DNA from: Dehalococcoidia bacterium | Lineage (GTDB): Bacteria; Chloroflexota; Dehalococcoidia; SM23-28-2; HRBIN24 | Assembly: GCA_025062275.1 (NCBI GenBank) | Contig: JANXAP010000029.1 | Span: 27,049-91,048, forward strand | Length of the DNA stretch: 64,000 nt | Reading direction: 5' to 3' | Shown: positions 45,359 through 54,524 of the stretch, piece after piece | How the letters are laid out: each line of letters opens with the position of its first letter | Position numbering within the stretch: the stretch's first letter is position 1 | The notes under the pieces: generated by a model | What the model was told of the DNA's origin: nothing | The model's input: only the letters and a program-made list of their open reading frames with translations | Database searches by the model: none | Made by a program: the position numbers and the translations under genes

Positions 45359-46873
45359 ATGCAGTTGGACGCCAGGCAGCCGGTCATCATCGGAGTCGCA
45401 CAGTACACTGACAGGCCAGGGCGGCTGGAGGAGGCCATGGAGCCCCTGGCCATGATGGAGCTGGTGGCGCGCCAGGCAGCGCGGGACGGCGGCTCGGAGG
45501 CCCTGCTGGAGAAGCTGGACAACATCACTGTGGTCAACCTGGCCTCCTGGCGCTACCAGCATCCGCCCGCGCTGCTGGCCGAGCGGCTGGGCTGCGGGCC
45601 TCGCGACCTCCTCCATTCGGCCATGGGGGGCGACTCTCCTCAGCGGCTCATGAACCTCCTGGCAGAGCGGATTTTTACCGGCCGCAACCGGCTGGCGCTG
45701 CTGGTGGGGGCCGAGGCGTTCGCTTCCGTGGTCAAGGCCAGAAAGGAAGGGGTGCAGCTCCCCTGGACGCCTCCTGTAGCCAGCTCCCGGGTCGACGAGG
45801 AAGAGAAGCCCGGCAGCAGTCCCCTGGAGGCCCACTACGACCTGGCCCTGCCCATCCGCGTCTACCCCCTGTTCGAGAACGCGATCCGCTACCGTCTGGG
45901 GCTCGACATGGACGAGCACCGGCGACGGCTGGGTCTGCTGTGCGCTCGCATGACCCAGGTGGCGGCAGCCAATCCCTATGCATGGTTCAGGCAGGCGCGG
46001 TCGGCGGAGGAGATCGTCTCTGTGACCCCCGAGAACCGCATGATCTGCTTCCCCTACACCAAATACATGAACGCCATCCTGGAGGTGAACCAGGCTGCCT
46101 GCGCCATCGTCACCAGCGTCGAGGTGGCCCGGGAGCTGGGTATCCCCCAGGAACGCTGGGTCTTCGTCTGGTCTGGCGCCACCCTGGCTGACATCTGGTT
46201 CCTGTCGGAGCGCCCGTCCCTGGACCGCTCCCTCGCCCACGAGCTGGTGCTCACCAGGGCGCTGGAACAGGCCGGTGTGAGTGCGGACCAGGTGGACATG
46301 TTCGACTTCTACTCCTGTTTCCCTTCGGCTGTGCAGGCGGCCATGTTGGCCGTGGGAATGCAGCCCGACGACCCGCGACCCTTCACCGTGACCGGCGGCC
46401 TCCCCTACGCCGGCGGCCCCGGCAGCAACTACAGCCTGCACGCCATAGCCGCCATGGTGGAGGCCCTGCGCTCCCGGCCCGACGCCATCGGCATGGTGAG
46501 CAGCATGGGCTGGTACTTCACCAAGCACGCGGCCGGCGTCTACTCCGCCCGCCCCCCAGCCCATCCCTACCGTCCTTACGATCCCAGAGAGGATATGGCC
46601 AGGGTCGAGGCCCAAGAGAGGCCCCCGCTGCTGGAGGAGGCCGACGGGCCCGGAGTGGTGGAGACCTACACCATCGTCTACAACCGGGAAGGTCAGCCAG
46701 AACAGGGCATCGTCGTCGGCCGCATGGAGGGCGATTCGGGCGGACGCTTCCTGGCCCATACCGAACCCAACCAGGAGGTGTTCGACCTCATGGCCGGCAG
46801 CGAGTTCGTGGGGCGCAGGGGCACGGTACGACACGACCGCCAGCAGAGACGGAACCTGTTCTACCCGGACTAG
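45359..46873 (+). CDS. SCP2-type acetyl-CoA acetyltransferase (thiolase-like)
   Basis: A 504-residue SCP2-type thiolase. It has the N-terminal PVIIGVAQYTDRPGRLE region and a thiolase-domain DFYSCFPSAVQAAMLAVG segment with the conserved Cys. GGLPYAGGPGSNYSLHAIAAMVEALR follows near residue 350. It lacks the standard CxG motif of degradative thiolases at the end, so activity is not certain. The ATG at 45359 is preferred, with an in-frame GTG nine bases before it as alternative. It is the third gene after the two hotdog hydratases. Confidence 0.85.
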   Translation: MQLDARQPVIIGVAQYTDRPGRLEEAMEPLAMMELVARQAARDGGSEALLEKLDNITVVNLASWRYQHPPALLAERLGCGPRDLLHSAMGGDSPQRLMNLLAERIFTGRNRLALLVGAEAFASVVKARKEGVQLPWTPPVASSRVDEEEKPGSSPLEAHYDLALPIRVYPLFENAIRYRLGLDMDEHRRRLGLLCARMTQVAAANPYAWFRQARSAEEIVSVTPENRMICFPYTKYMNAILEVNQAACAIVTSVEVARELGIPQERWVFVWSGATLADIWFLSERPSLDRSLAHELVLTRALEQAGVSADQVDMFDFYSCFPSAVQAAMLAVGMQPDDPRPFTVTGGLPYAGGPGSNYSLHAIAAMVEALRSRPDAIGMVSSMGWYFTKHAAGVYSARPPAHPYRPYDPREDMARVEAQERPPLLEEADGPGVVETYTIVYNREGQPEQGIVVGRMEGDSGGRFLAHTEPNQEVFDLMAGSEFVGRRGTVRHDRQQRRNLFYPD

Positions 46874-46906
46874 AAAAGTGCCGAGACGACACCCTCACAG
46901 GGGCGA

Positions 46907-46922
46907 GGCCGGCTAACCGGCC
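46907..46922. terminator. possible hairpin after the thiolase operon
   Basis: A GGCCGG-CTAA-CCGGCC stem-loop lies about 35 bases after the thiolase stop. There is no U-run after it, so it is at best a weak terminator or a transcript-end stabiliser. Confidence 0.3.
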
Positions 46923-47042
46923 CCGGCTGCGCTGACGCTGCCTCCGCAACAGCATTCGTTAGCGCTCATAGACCGCCCCCGAGCCTCCCCGGCGAGGCCG
47001 AAAAACGTTTGCTATTCAGGCAAAAGAAGTCATCTATGTTGC

Positions 47043-47075
47043 TTGACAATTCACGCCCGCAACTCCTTTCATAAT
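47043..47075 (+). promoter_or_regulatory. candidate promoter for the peptide-type ABC importer
   Basis: TTGACA at 47043-47048 and CATAAT at 47070-47075 lie before the ATG at 47110, but the 21-base spacer is longer than normal, so the pairing is uncertain. AGGAGG precedes the start codon. Confidence 0.35.
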
Positions 47076-47109
47076 GGTGAGCCTTTTCAGAACGCCGAAG
47101 GAGGGCAGC

Positions 47110-48894
47110 ATGGGGCATCAGGAAAAGCAGGGCTGGCAGCGTTTGCTTCGTCGTAGTCTCACACGACGCCAGTTCCTCAGGGCGGGGGCTTTGGGAACGG
47201 CAGCGCTGGCAGGCTCTGCCTACCTGGCATGCGGCGAAGAGAGCGTCCCCAGCACGCCCGCGGTAGGCGCGCCAGGAGCGGAGACGCCTTGGCTGGGCGG
47301 GTTGCTGCGGTTCGCCCTGTCGGACGTGCAGGGACGGTTCGACGCCCACCGCTTCCCCACCTTCACCGTGCAGACCTTCAATTCCTACTTCGTCAGTCGT
47401 CTCCTGAAGCACATCTCCGGCCCCGATGATCCCAACACCGAGGAGCTGGACCTGCCGCCCAGCGAGTGGTACCGGCCGGTGCCAGACCTGGCCAAGAGCT
47501 ACGAGGTGGTGGACCAGCTCACCTACATCTTCACCCTGCAGGACAACGCCACCTGGCATCCGGTGCCGCCGGTCAACGGACGCCCGGTAACGCCTGACGA
47601 CGTGGTCAAGGCGTGGGAATACTACAAGTCCGCCCGGCCCGACCGCGGGGTGAACCTGGCGGCCATCGACTCCATCACCGTGGCCGGGCCGAGACAGGTG
47701 CGGGTGAAGCTGTCGCGGCCCTTCGGTCCGCTGTTGGTGATGCTGGCCTCGCCCAGCGACTTCTGGATCTACCCGCCTGAGGCCACCAATAACCCCGACC
47801 TGCTCAATACCACCCTCATCGGCTCCGGCCCGTTCATTCTGCGCTCCTACCAGCAGGGGGTGATGGCCAAGGCGGAGAAGAACCCCAACTGGTGGGCCAC
47901 CGACGACCGTGGCAACCGTCTCCCCTACGTGGACGGGTTCGAGGCCTACGTCATTCCCGACAAGAACAACGAGATCAGCCAGTTCTCGGCCGGCCGCCTG
48001 GAGACCATGACGGTCCCGGCGGAGCTCATCGACGTCTTCCGACGCCAGAACCCGCAGGCCATCATTACCGAGAACATAGCCAACCTGCTGACCATCATCT
48101 TCTTCCCGCCGGCGGCCTACGAGGCCAACCAGCCGCCCTTCAACGACCCGAGGGTGCGGCAGGCGGTGTCCCTGGCCATCGACCGCGAGGCCCTCATCCA
48201 GCTGGCCTCGGGGGGCAAAGGCGGCAAGAAGCACAATCTGCTCAACGCTGGCTTCATCTGGTATGTGGACCCCGAAGGCCCCGAGATGGGCGAGCTGGGC
48301 CAGTTCTTCCGCCGCGACGTGCAGCGCGCCCGGCAGCTCCTGGCGGCGGCCGGCTACCCGGACGGCTTCGACACCGAACTCCACTACACTGCCAACGCCT
48401 ACGTCACCGCCGTGCCCTACTACAACCCCATGGCCGAGGCGCTCCCGGCCATGCTGCGGGAGGCGGGCATCCGCGCCCGATTGGTCAACCACGACTACCA
48501 GTCGGAGTGGATCAACCCCCAGGGCGGCATCTTCTTCGGTGGGCTGCGGTCGGGCATGGCCTTCGCCCTGGAGACGCCGGTGCCTCACCCCTGGAACCAG
48601 TTCACCAACCAGTTCACCGACAACCCGCGCAACCATTCGCGCATCCGCGACCCCGAGATCCTGCGGCTCATCGAGCAGCTGGGGCAGGAGACCGACTTCG
48701 ACCGCGGTCGGGCGCTGGCCCTGGAAATCCAGCGCATCAACGCCCGCAATATGTACTACATCCCGCTGGTGGGGCCTTACGGCTTCGGCGCCCGTCAGCC
48801 ATACACTCGCGCCTACGCTGCCCCCACCAGCTATGGCATCGGCTCCGAGTCCACTCCATATTTCCAGATCGACACCTCCCGGCAGCGGCTGTAA
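47110..48894 (+). CDS. peptide-type ABC transporter substrate-binding lipoprotein
   Basis: A 594-residue family 5 extracellular solute-binding protein. The N-terminus combines a twin-arginine pattern (TRRQFL, residues 18-23) and a lipobox ending in Cys41 (LAC), so it is probably Tat-exported and lipid-anchored. The ALSDVQGRFD and later VRQAVSLAIDREALIQLA and NRNNEISQFS-like segments are typical of the Opp/Dpp family. The ATG at 47110 has AGGAGG. It starts an operon with two permeases but no ATPases follow. Confidence 0.9.
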   Translation: MGHQEKQGWQRLLRRSLTRRQFLRAGALGTAALAGSAYLACGEESVPSTPAVGAPGAETPWLGGLLRFALSDVQGRFDAHRFPTFTVQTFNSYFVSRLLKHISGPDDPNTEELDLPPSEWYRPVPDLAKSYEVVDQLTYIFTLQDNATWHPVPPVNGRPVTPDDVVKAWEYYKSARPDRGVNLAAIDSITVAGPRQVRVKLSRPFGPLLVMLASPSDFWIYPPEATNNPDLLNTTLIGSGPFILRSYQQGVMAKAEKNPNWWATDDRGNRLPYVDGFEAYVIPDKNNEISQFSAGRLETMTVPAELIDVFRRQNPQAIITENIANLLTIIFFPPAAYEANQPPFNDPRVRQAVSLAIDREALIQLASGGKGGKKHNLLNAGFIWYVDPEGPEMGELGQFFRRDVQRARQLLAAAGYPDGFDTELHYTANAYVTAVPYYNPMAEALPAMLREAGIRARLVNHDYQSEWINPQGGIFFGGLRSGMAFALETPVPHPWNQFTNQFTDNPRNHSRIRDPEILRLIEQLGQETDFDRGRALALEIQRINARNMYYIPLVGPYGFGARQPYTRAYAAPTSYGIGSESTPYFQIDTSRQRL

Positions 48895-48931
48895 GGCCTG
48901 CTGACGGACAAGGGGACGACGGGGCGACGCC

Positions 48932-49882
48932 ATGTGGGGCTACATCATGCGCAGGGTGGGCCTGCTGGTGCCCACCCTGGCGCTGGTGACGGTCCTGGTA
49001 GCCCTGCTGGTCCGCCTGCTGCCGGGCGACGCCGTGGAGATCATCATCGGTCAGTACACTCCGCTGACCCACGGCGACCGGGAGGCGGTGCGGCGCCAGC
49101 TCGGGCTCGACAAACCCTGGTACGAGCAGTACGGGGAGTTCGTGGGAGGGGTCTTCACCGGCGATTGGGGCACCTCCCTCCAGAGCCAGCAGCCCATCGG
49201 TCGCGAGCTGGCGCGGCGCCTTCCTGTCACCTTCGAGCTGGGCCTGCTGGCGCTCCTCATAAGCATCGTTGTGGCAGTGCCAGTGGGCGTGATCGCGGCC
49301 ATACGTCAGGACCGCTGGCTGGACTATCTGATGCGGGGCAGCGCCATCGTCTTCATCGCTGTCCCCGCTTTCTGGCTGGGGACGCTGGTAGTGGTGCTCC
49401 CCAACGTGTGGTGGGGCTGGGCGCCGCCCATACACTACGAAAGCTTCTTCGATGACCCGTTGTCCAATCTCTACTTCATGATCATCCCCGCCTCCATCCT
49501 GGGACTGGGCCTGTCGGGGTCGGTCATGCGCCTCACCCGCACTCAGATGCTGGAGGTGCTGCGCCAGGACTACATCCGCACCGCCTGGGCCAAGGGTCTC
49601 CGGGAGAGGGCCATCATCCTGCGCCACGCCCTGCGCAACGCCCTCATACCGGTGACCACCCTCATAGGCCTGCAGGTCCCGTTGCTGGTGGGCGGGACGG
49701 TGGTCCTGGAGACCATCTTCAGCGTGCCGGGCATCGGCTCCTACCTGGTGACGGCGGTCAATTCTCGCGATTACCCGGTGGTGCAGGCGGTCAACCTGGT
49801 GGTGGCCCTGGCAGTAGTGTTGTCCAACCTGCTGGTGGACGTGCTGTACGCCTACCTGGACCCGCGCATACGTTACGCCTGA
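48932..49882 (+). CDS. peptide-type ABC transporter permease (DppB type)
   Basis: A 316-residue inner-membrane permease with six membrane segments. The N-terminal MRRVGLLVPTLALVTVLVALLVRLLPGD is typical of DppB/OppB, and the EAA motif appears in QDYIRTAWAKGLRERAIILRHALRNALIP. It lies 37 bases after the binding-protein gene and 13 bases before the second permease. Confidence 0.93.
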   Translation: MWGYIMRRVGLLVPTLALVTVLVALLVRLLPGDAVEIIIGQYTPLTHGDREAVRRQLGLDKPWYEQYGEFVGGVFTGDWGTSLQSQQPIGRELARRLPVTFELGLLALLISIVVAVPVGVIAAIRQDRWLDYLMRGSAIVFIAVPAFWLGTLVVVLPNVWWGWAPPIHYESFFDDPLSNLYFMIIPASILGLGLSGSVMRLTRTQMLEVLRQDYIRTAWAKGLRERAIILRHALRNALIPVTTLIGLQVPLLVGGTVVLETIFSVPGIGSYLVTAVNSRDYPVVQAVNLVVALAVVLSNLLVDVLYAYLDPRIRYA

Positions 49883-49895
49883 AGGAGAGGCCGAC

Positions 49896-50864
49896 GTGAG
49901 CGACACTGCCATTGCTGTCTCCGGACGGGTGGAGGCCATCCCCGGCCCGGGCCCATGGCTGGGAGCGCTGCGGGGGCTGTGGCGGTTCGCCCGACGCAAG
50001 CCCCTGGGAGCGGTTGGGCTATCTATCATCGTGGCCATGGTTGTCTGCGCCGTGTTCGCAGACAACCAGCTGGTGACCCTCTTCCAGCGCGACGACCCGC
50101 TGCTGGCTCCCTATTACTACGATGACCAGGACATCGCCAATCGCCTTCAGGGGCCTTCCCTGTCTCACCTGTTCGGGACCGACCGACTGGGCCGAGATAT
50201 GCTCAGCCAGGTGATTTATGGTGCCCGCACCTCGCTTCTCATCGGTCTGTCGGCGGTGATTATCTCCATGGGCCTGGCCACCCTGGTGGGCACTGTGTCG
50301 GGCTACCTGGGCGGCAAGCTGGACCTGCTGATACAGAGGCTGGTGGATGCCTGGATATCGTTCCCGGCCATCGTCATTCTGCTGACGGGCGTGCAGGTGG
50401 CCAAGGAATACGCCGGCCCCAGCCCTACCACCCAGAGCGCGGCCATCGTAGCGGTGCTGGGGCTGGTGCTGGCAGCGGGGGCTTCGCGAGTGATCCGCAG
50501 CGCCACCCTGGCGCTGAAGAACAATATGTTCGTGGAGGCCGCCCGGGCGGTGGGCGCCTCGGATGTGCGCATCATATTCCGGCATATACTGCCCAACGTG
50601 ATGCCTGTGGTCATCGTGCTGGCGACACTACAGTTGGGGGCTGCCATCCTGGCGGTGGGCACCATCGGCTTCCTCGGGTTCGGCGTGCCTGCACCCTTCC
50701 CCGACTGGGGTCGGATGCTGAGCACCGAGGGGCTTCTGTTCATGCGTGCCCATCCCTGGCTGGCAGTCTGGCCCGGGCTGGCTATCTTCCTGGCCGTGTG
50801 GGGCCTGAACGTCTTCGGCGATGCCTTGCGGGACGTGCTGGACCCCCGCCTGCGCGGTCTGTAG
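49896..50864 (+). CDS. peptide-type ABC transporter permease (DppC type)
   Basis: A 322-residue permease of the DppC/OppC type with an N-terminal hydrophobic segment and five to six further helices. FGTDRLGRDMLSQVIYGARTSLLIGL and EAARAVGASDVRIIFRHILPNVMPVVIV (EAA motif) are diagnostic. The operon ends here without DppD/DppF ATPase genes; these must be encoded elsewhere. Confidence 0.93.
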   Translation: MSDTAIAVSGRVEAIPGPGPWLGALRGLWRFARRKPLGAVGLSIIVAMVVCAVFADNQLVTLFQRDDPLLAPYYYDDQDIANRLQGPSLSHLFGTDRLGRDMLSQVIYGARTSLLIGLSAVIISMGLATLVGTVSGYLGGKLDLLIQRLVDAWISFPAIVILLTGVQVAKEYAGPSPTTQSAAIVAVLGLVLAAGASRVIRSATLALKNNMFVEAARAVGASDVRIIFRHILPNVMPVVIVLATLQLGAAILAVGTIGFLGFGVPAPFPDWGRMLSTEGLLFMRAHPWLAVWPGLAIFLAVWGLNVFGDALRDVLDPRLRGL

Positions 50865-51003
50865 GTCGGGGACAACCCGGCCACCCTCGGCTGCCCGCTA
50901 GACCGCCTCACGTTCGATTCGAAACGGTCATAGGCCGGCCTCGGCCGGTGCTCGAGCCGACCACTGATCTGCCTGCAACGGCCGGCCCCTCTGGCGTCTG
51001 AGA

Positions 51004-51046
51004 GCTCGCGCCTGGTTTTTTCCGGATGCGAAAAGCAGGCGCGAGC
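51004..51046. repeat. perfect 11-base inverted repeat
   Basis: GCTCGCGCCTG (51004-51014) and CAGGCGCGAGC (51036-51046) are perfect reverse complements around a 21-base loop that contains six T. It lies between the DppC gene and the next exported protein. The T-run is inside the loop rather than after the stem, so it is not a standard terminator. Confidence 0.5.
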
Positions 51047-51199
51047 GTGTGTTACGCCTGTGCCACTTCCGCGCTCTCTTGCAACGGAACGGTCGGTCGC
51101 TGAACCTTACGCGGACGCACAAGCCAGGGCGGTGAGGCACTATCGGCAGCGGAACGGACGCCTGAAAGCCACTCAATCGAATGCGCAGAGGTGTGGCCC

Positions 51200-51550
51200 A
51201 TGGGCATCAATTCGGTTATTGCTGTCGGGGCGGTTCTAGCAGCTTTCACTATCGGTCTGGCAGGCGGCAACGTGGTCCCCGGGTCCGGGGCAGGCGACGG
51301 GGCCATGCCCATCACCGGATACAGGGTCTCGAACATCGCTTACAACCTAGAGCCGACAGATCCACAGTACCTGCGCAGTGTGGAGTTCGACTTGGATGCC
51401 CCGGCTGGAGAGGTGAAGCTTCGCCTCACCTCCAGTACTCCGGTGTGGTACACCTGCAACGAGAGCCCGAGCGGGAGCGGACATTGGGTCTGTGTCACCA
51501 ACGTCCAGGTCTTCACGGTCGACGAGTTCCGCGTCATAGCTGTCCGGTAG
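51200..51550 (+). CDS. small exported or membrane-anchored protein
   Basis: A 116-residue protein with one N-terminal hydrophobic segment (residues 3-22, MGINSVIAVG onward) that could be a signal peptide or anchor. It is followed by a Gly-rich stretch and a beta-rich domain with two cysteines (YTC and WVC). The ITGYRVSNIAYNLEPTDPQYLRSVEFDLD pattern suggests a small Ig-like or pilin-like extracellular domain. No family is assigned. An upstream in-frame GTG at 51191 is possible. Confidence 0.55.
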   Translation: MGINSVIAVGAVLAAFTIGLAGGNVVPGSGAGDGAMPITGYRVSNIAYNLEPTDPQYLRSVEFDLDAPAGEVKLRLTSSTPVWYTCNESPSGSGHWVCVTNVQVFTVDEFRVIAVR

Positions 51551-51739
51551 ACCGACGCGCGACAGGCACGGGATAGCTCCCCTCGAGTGAGGGACTCCCG
51601 TTGCGTGTGATGTCAGGCGACAGGGGCGGTCAGCGCTGCTCGTCTGGAGGCGAGCGAGCCGCTCACGCCCTGTCCGAAGCCTTCGGACTGGAGTGGAGAA
51701 GCATCCTCCGTTGTCCTATAGCGGCCCCTGGATCCCCCC

Positions 51740-52012
51740 TCACCGCCCCTGCGGCGGGATGGGCACGCCGGAGGGCAGCTCTCGCACCGGGAAGGGGGGC
51801 TCGAAGTCCCTGGGCGAGACGTTGCCCACCTCCTGGGCCTCCATGGACAGGGTCATGGTCTTGTCTCCCACTCTCACATGTTCGCCCTTCAACGAGAGCA
51901 GGAGGCCTTGCTTGCTCCAGCAAGTTTCGAACGTCGCTCGCTCGCCCCCTCGCTGGCCCTGTGCCGACCAGCACTCGGCATCCTGGCCGAGGGTGGCCAC
52001 GGCCTTGCTCAT
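51740..52012 (-). CDS. small protein, possibly a lipoprotein C-terminal fragment
   Basis: A 90-residue frame with GGAGG and AGAAGGA before its ATG. The segment GQRGGERATFETCWSKQGLLLSLKGEH and the ending VSPRDFEPPFPVRELPSGVPIP look like the C-terminal part of a longer exported lipoprotein seen in some Chloroflexota, though I recall that only loosely. No signal peptide is present, so it could be an N-terminally truncated gene. Around it (51551-52646) the DNA holds only shadow frames and nothing else recognisable. Confidence 0.4.
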   Translation of the reverse strand: MSKAVATLGQDAECWSAQGQRGGERATFETCWSKQGLLLSLKGEHVRVGDKTMTLSMEAQEVGNVSPRDFEPPFPVRELPSGVPIPPQGR

Positions 52013-52646
52013 TCCTTCTGTCCTCCTTCCCCGTGGGGGCGCTCAAACCTAATACATTGTTCTGTTTCAACAAGCACTGCACGCTGTCAAGACGTGGCAT
52101 ACCTCGGCGATCGTCGCATGTGCGGTTGGTGATTTTTGCAGGGGGACGGCCAGCAGGTGGCGCTCTCGTGCAGAGGCGGGCGCCTCACGCTACCTTCAAG
52201 TGGGGAAGGAGCGCGGCCGCCTCCGGTCCGATCCAGGACTGGAAGCCCCCATGGCCTTGGCCCGGACGCGGGGCGGCCAGCGTCCTACTCGTGCGGTGAT
52301 TGGTGGCGGGCACTAACCGCAAAGGACTGCCAGGACGTAAGCCTGGTCACCGAGACTCAGCAGCCCCAGCAGCACGGGAGCACTGGCACCGGCCACTTGC
52401 CCGGTTCGCTGATGATGTCGGCCATGCCCTTCTCAAGATCTTCTCGGCTTGACCTGGCTCCGCCACCTTCGTGCCCATGAGGCCCCACCGGCGCGGTTTT
52501 CTCTTCTGGCTCGCTCTTTCTCTTCCGAAGGAGGCTGACGACGCGCTACGTCACGGCGAGGGATGTCCCCCACGACCAGAACGGCACCCGTGGGCGCCAT
52601 CACCGGTCACCACGAGTCTGCCGACCCTTTTTGATGCCAAATCAGC

Positions 52647-53324
52647 CTAGCGACGCTCCAGCTTACCCTGCAAGAAGGGCGAGAGCAGGGCAGCCATGGC
52701 GGGGGCCTGTCTCGTCTGCACCAGAAGTCGGGCAGGGCCCTCGACCTCCACCGCGAGCCCCTCGCCCCCCAGCAACGCGGTCTTGATGCCCCCGAAAGGC
52801 TTCACCGCGTAGCGAGCATCGTCCGCGACCGCGACGAAGTGGAAGTTGTCCACCATAACCCGCTCGCCGGTCGGCACCTCCACCTCGTCGATGGCACCGA
52901 AGGCGGACAGCCAGATGCCTCCAAAGCCGCTGGCCTTCAAGAGGAGGAAATGACCGTGAGCGAGAAGGCCCGACACGCCACGCCAGGCCACGTGGAACTC
53001 TACCTGGCCCCAGTGGCCCAGATAGGCCCCTCGCGTGAGAATATAGCCGCCACTGTCGAGAGGCAGGTGGGACACCTGGCCTGGAAGCGGTGGGGCTAAC
53101 CACACCTCGGAGGCACCCCTGGCACGGTACAGGTTGAAGAAGGGGGATTCCCCTCCTCCTAAGGCCCTGGCTATGGCGCCCTTGATGCCACCGGCTGCCG
53201 CCCTGGCTTCCACATCGCCCCTAGTAAGAAGCATGGCACCGGCTTCCCCCGCTACCTCTTCTCCAGGGTCGAGGTGAACCCTCAGTACCGAGTAGGCCTC
53301 CTCGTGAACGATCTCCCACCGCAT
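52647..53324 (-). CDS. AIM24/TIGR00266 family protein
   Basis: A 225-residue AIM24-like protein with the pattern GEAGAMLLTRGDVEARAAAGGIKGAIARALGGGESPFFNLYRA near the N-terminus. The VWLAPPLPGQVSHLPL and FVAVADDARYAVKPFGGIKTALLGGEGLAVEVEGPARLLVQTRQ segments are typical of the family. It is probably cytosolic. The cellular role of bacterial members is not known. It sits alone between the small protein above and the sugar ABC operon. Confidence 0.85.
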   Translation of the reverse strand: MRWEIVHEEAYSVLRVHLDPGEEVAGEAGAMLLTRGDVEARAAAGGIKGAIARALGGGESPFFNLYRARGASEVWLAPPLPGQVSHLPLDSGGYILTRGAYLGHWGQVEFHVAWRGVSGLLAHGHFLLLKASGFGGIWLSAFGAIDEVEVPTGERVMVDNFHFVAVADDARYAVKPFGGIKTALLGGEGLAVEVEGPARLLVQTRQAPAMAALLSPFLQGKLERR

Positions 53325-53481
53325 ATCTGCATCCTCCTGCGAAGGGTTTTTGAGCCTATCATAGCGTCACGGTATCGGATTTGCTGCCGGACCTCGGTCA
53401 TGGTTCGAGGAAGAAATCCGGTGCGGGGCCGGCGAAGAGTCGCCAGCACCTCGTGTTCGATGGAGCCGGCCCTACGGCCGA

Positions 53482-54522
53482 TTATCGAGGCGGCGGTAGA
53501 ACTATGACGCTGCCCTGGAGGAAGCTTATGGAGGCCGTGGCCGGGGCCTGGTCCCTGAGGAGCAGGGCCCTCACCCGGTGCGGCCCCAGCCGGTAGCAGG
53601 CCATGGTCGCGCCGTGCCACGGCTCCACGCCCAGAAGCTCCGCCGGGCCGTCCGGATGCACGACCACGTCCTCCGGTCGAACCCCGGCCAGGCAATCGTC
53701 CCCTCCCCGGACTTCTTCGGGACGACAGGGCCAGCGAGCGATGGGCTCCGGCCAGCCGTCCACCCACAGATTCCAGCCCGAGGAGCACTGCCTGAGTTGG
53801 GCAGGCCACAGGTTAATCTCCCCCAGCAAGGTGGCGACTACGGCGTCCTTGGGGCGACGGTAAACCTCGGTGGGGGGCCCTTCCTGCACGAGCCTCCCCT
53901 CGCGCAGCACTATCAGGCGGTCACTTACCGCCATCGCCTCGTCTCGGTCGTGCGTGACCCACAGGGTAGTGATGCCAAGTCGGCGCTGAAGGGACCGGAT
54001 CTCGTCGCGCGCCGAGCGCCGCAGGACGGGGTCAAGGTTGGCCAGGGGTTCGTCCAGCAGCAGGACAGCTGGCCTCTTCACCAGTGCTCGGGCCAGGGCG
54101 ACGCGCTGCTGTTGACCGCCTGACAGTTGGTCCGGACGACGCTGCAGTAGCTCCTCGATGGAAAGCATGCGGGCGACCTCTCGCACCCGGGCCTGCCGCT
54201 CATCGCTGCTCAGCCCCTGAAGGCGCAAAGGGAAGGCGATGTTGTCGAGGACGGACATATGCGGGTATAGAGCATAGTTCTGGAAAACCATGCCCACGTT
54301 GCGGTGACGCGGGGACGCGCCCGATACGTTTTTGCCATCGAACAGCACCTGGCCAGAGGTCGGCTCCTCGAGGCCAGCGACCAGCCACAGTAGGGTGGTC
54401 TTGCCGCTACCCGACGGCCCCAGAAGGACGGCCAGCTCGCCCGCCTCGACGGTAAAAGACACCTCCCTCAGGGCCCAGACGTGCCCGAACCGCTTGCTCA
54501 ATTCCCGGACTTGGAGCCGCAT
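53482..54522 (-). CDS. sugar-type ABC transporter ATP-binding protein (UgpC/MalK type)
   Basis: A 346-residue ATPase. Walker A GPSGSGKT (residues 35-42), signature LSGGQQQRVALARAL, Walker B LLLDEPLANLDP and the switch histidine in WVTHDRDEA are all present. A C-terminal TOBE/OB-like regulatory region contains GVRPEDVVVHP. The start at 54522 lies two bases after the upstream permease stop. It energises the importer encoded by the next three genes on the minus strand. Confidence 0.93.
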   Translation of the reverse strand: MRLQVRELSKRFGHVWALREVSFTVEAGELAVLLGPSGSGKTTLLWLVAGLEEPTSGQVLFDGKNVSGASPRHRNVGMVFQNYALYPHMSVLDNIAFPLRLQGLSSDERQARVREVARMLSIEELLQRRPDQLSGGQQQRVALARALVKRPAVLLLDEPLANLDPVLRRSARDEIRSLQRRLGITTLWVTHDRDEAMAVSDRLIVLREGRLVQEGPPTEVYRRPKDAVVATLLGEINLWPAQLRQCSSGWNLWVDGWPEPIARWPCRPEEVRGGDDCLAGVRPEDVVVHPDGPAELLGVEPWHGATMACYRLGPHRVRALLLRDQAPATASISFLQGSVIVLPPPR

Positions 54523-54524
54523 CG

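Noticed and set aside
46966..48933. A 655-codon open frame on the minus strand opposite the peptide-binding protein.
   Set aside because: It mirrors the intact binding-protein gene and has no ribosome site or family similarity.
52100..52646. Possible gene remnants between the small protein and the AIM24-like gene.
   Set aside because: Short protein-like pieces appear in different frames, but none could be tied to a known family.
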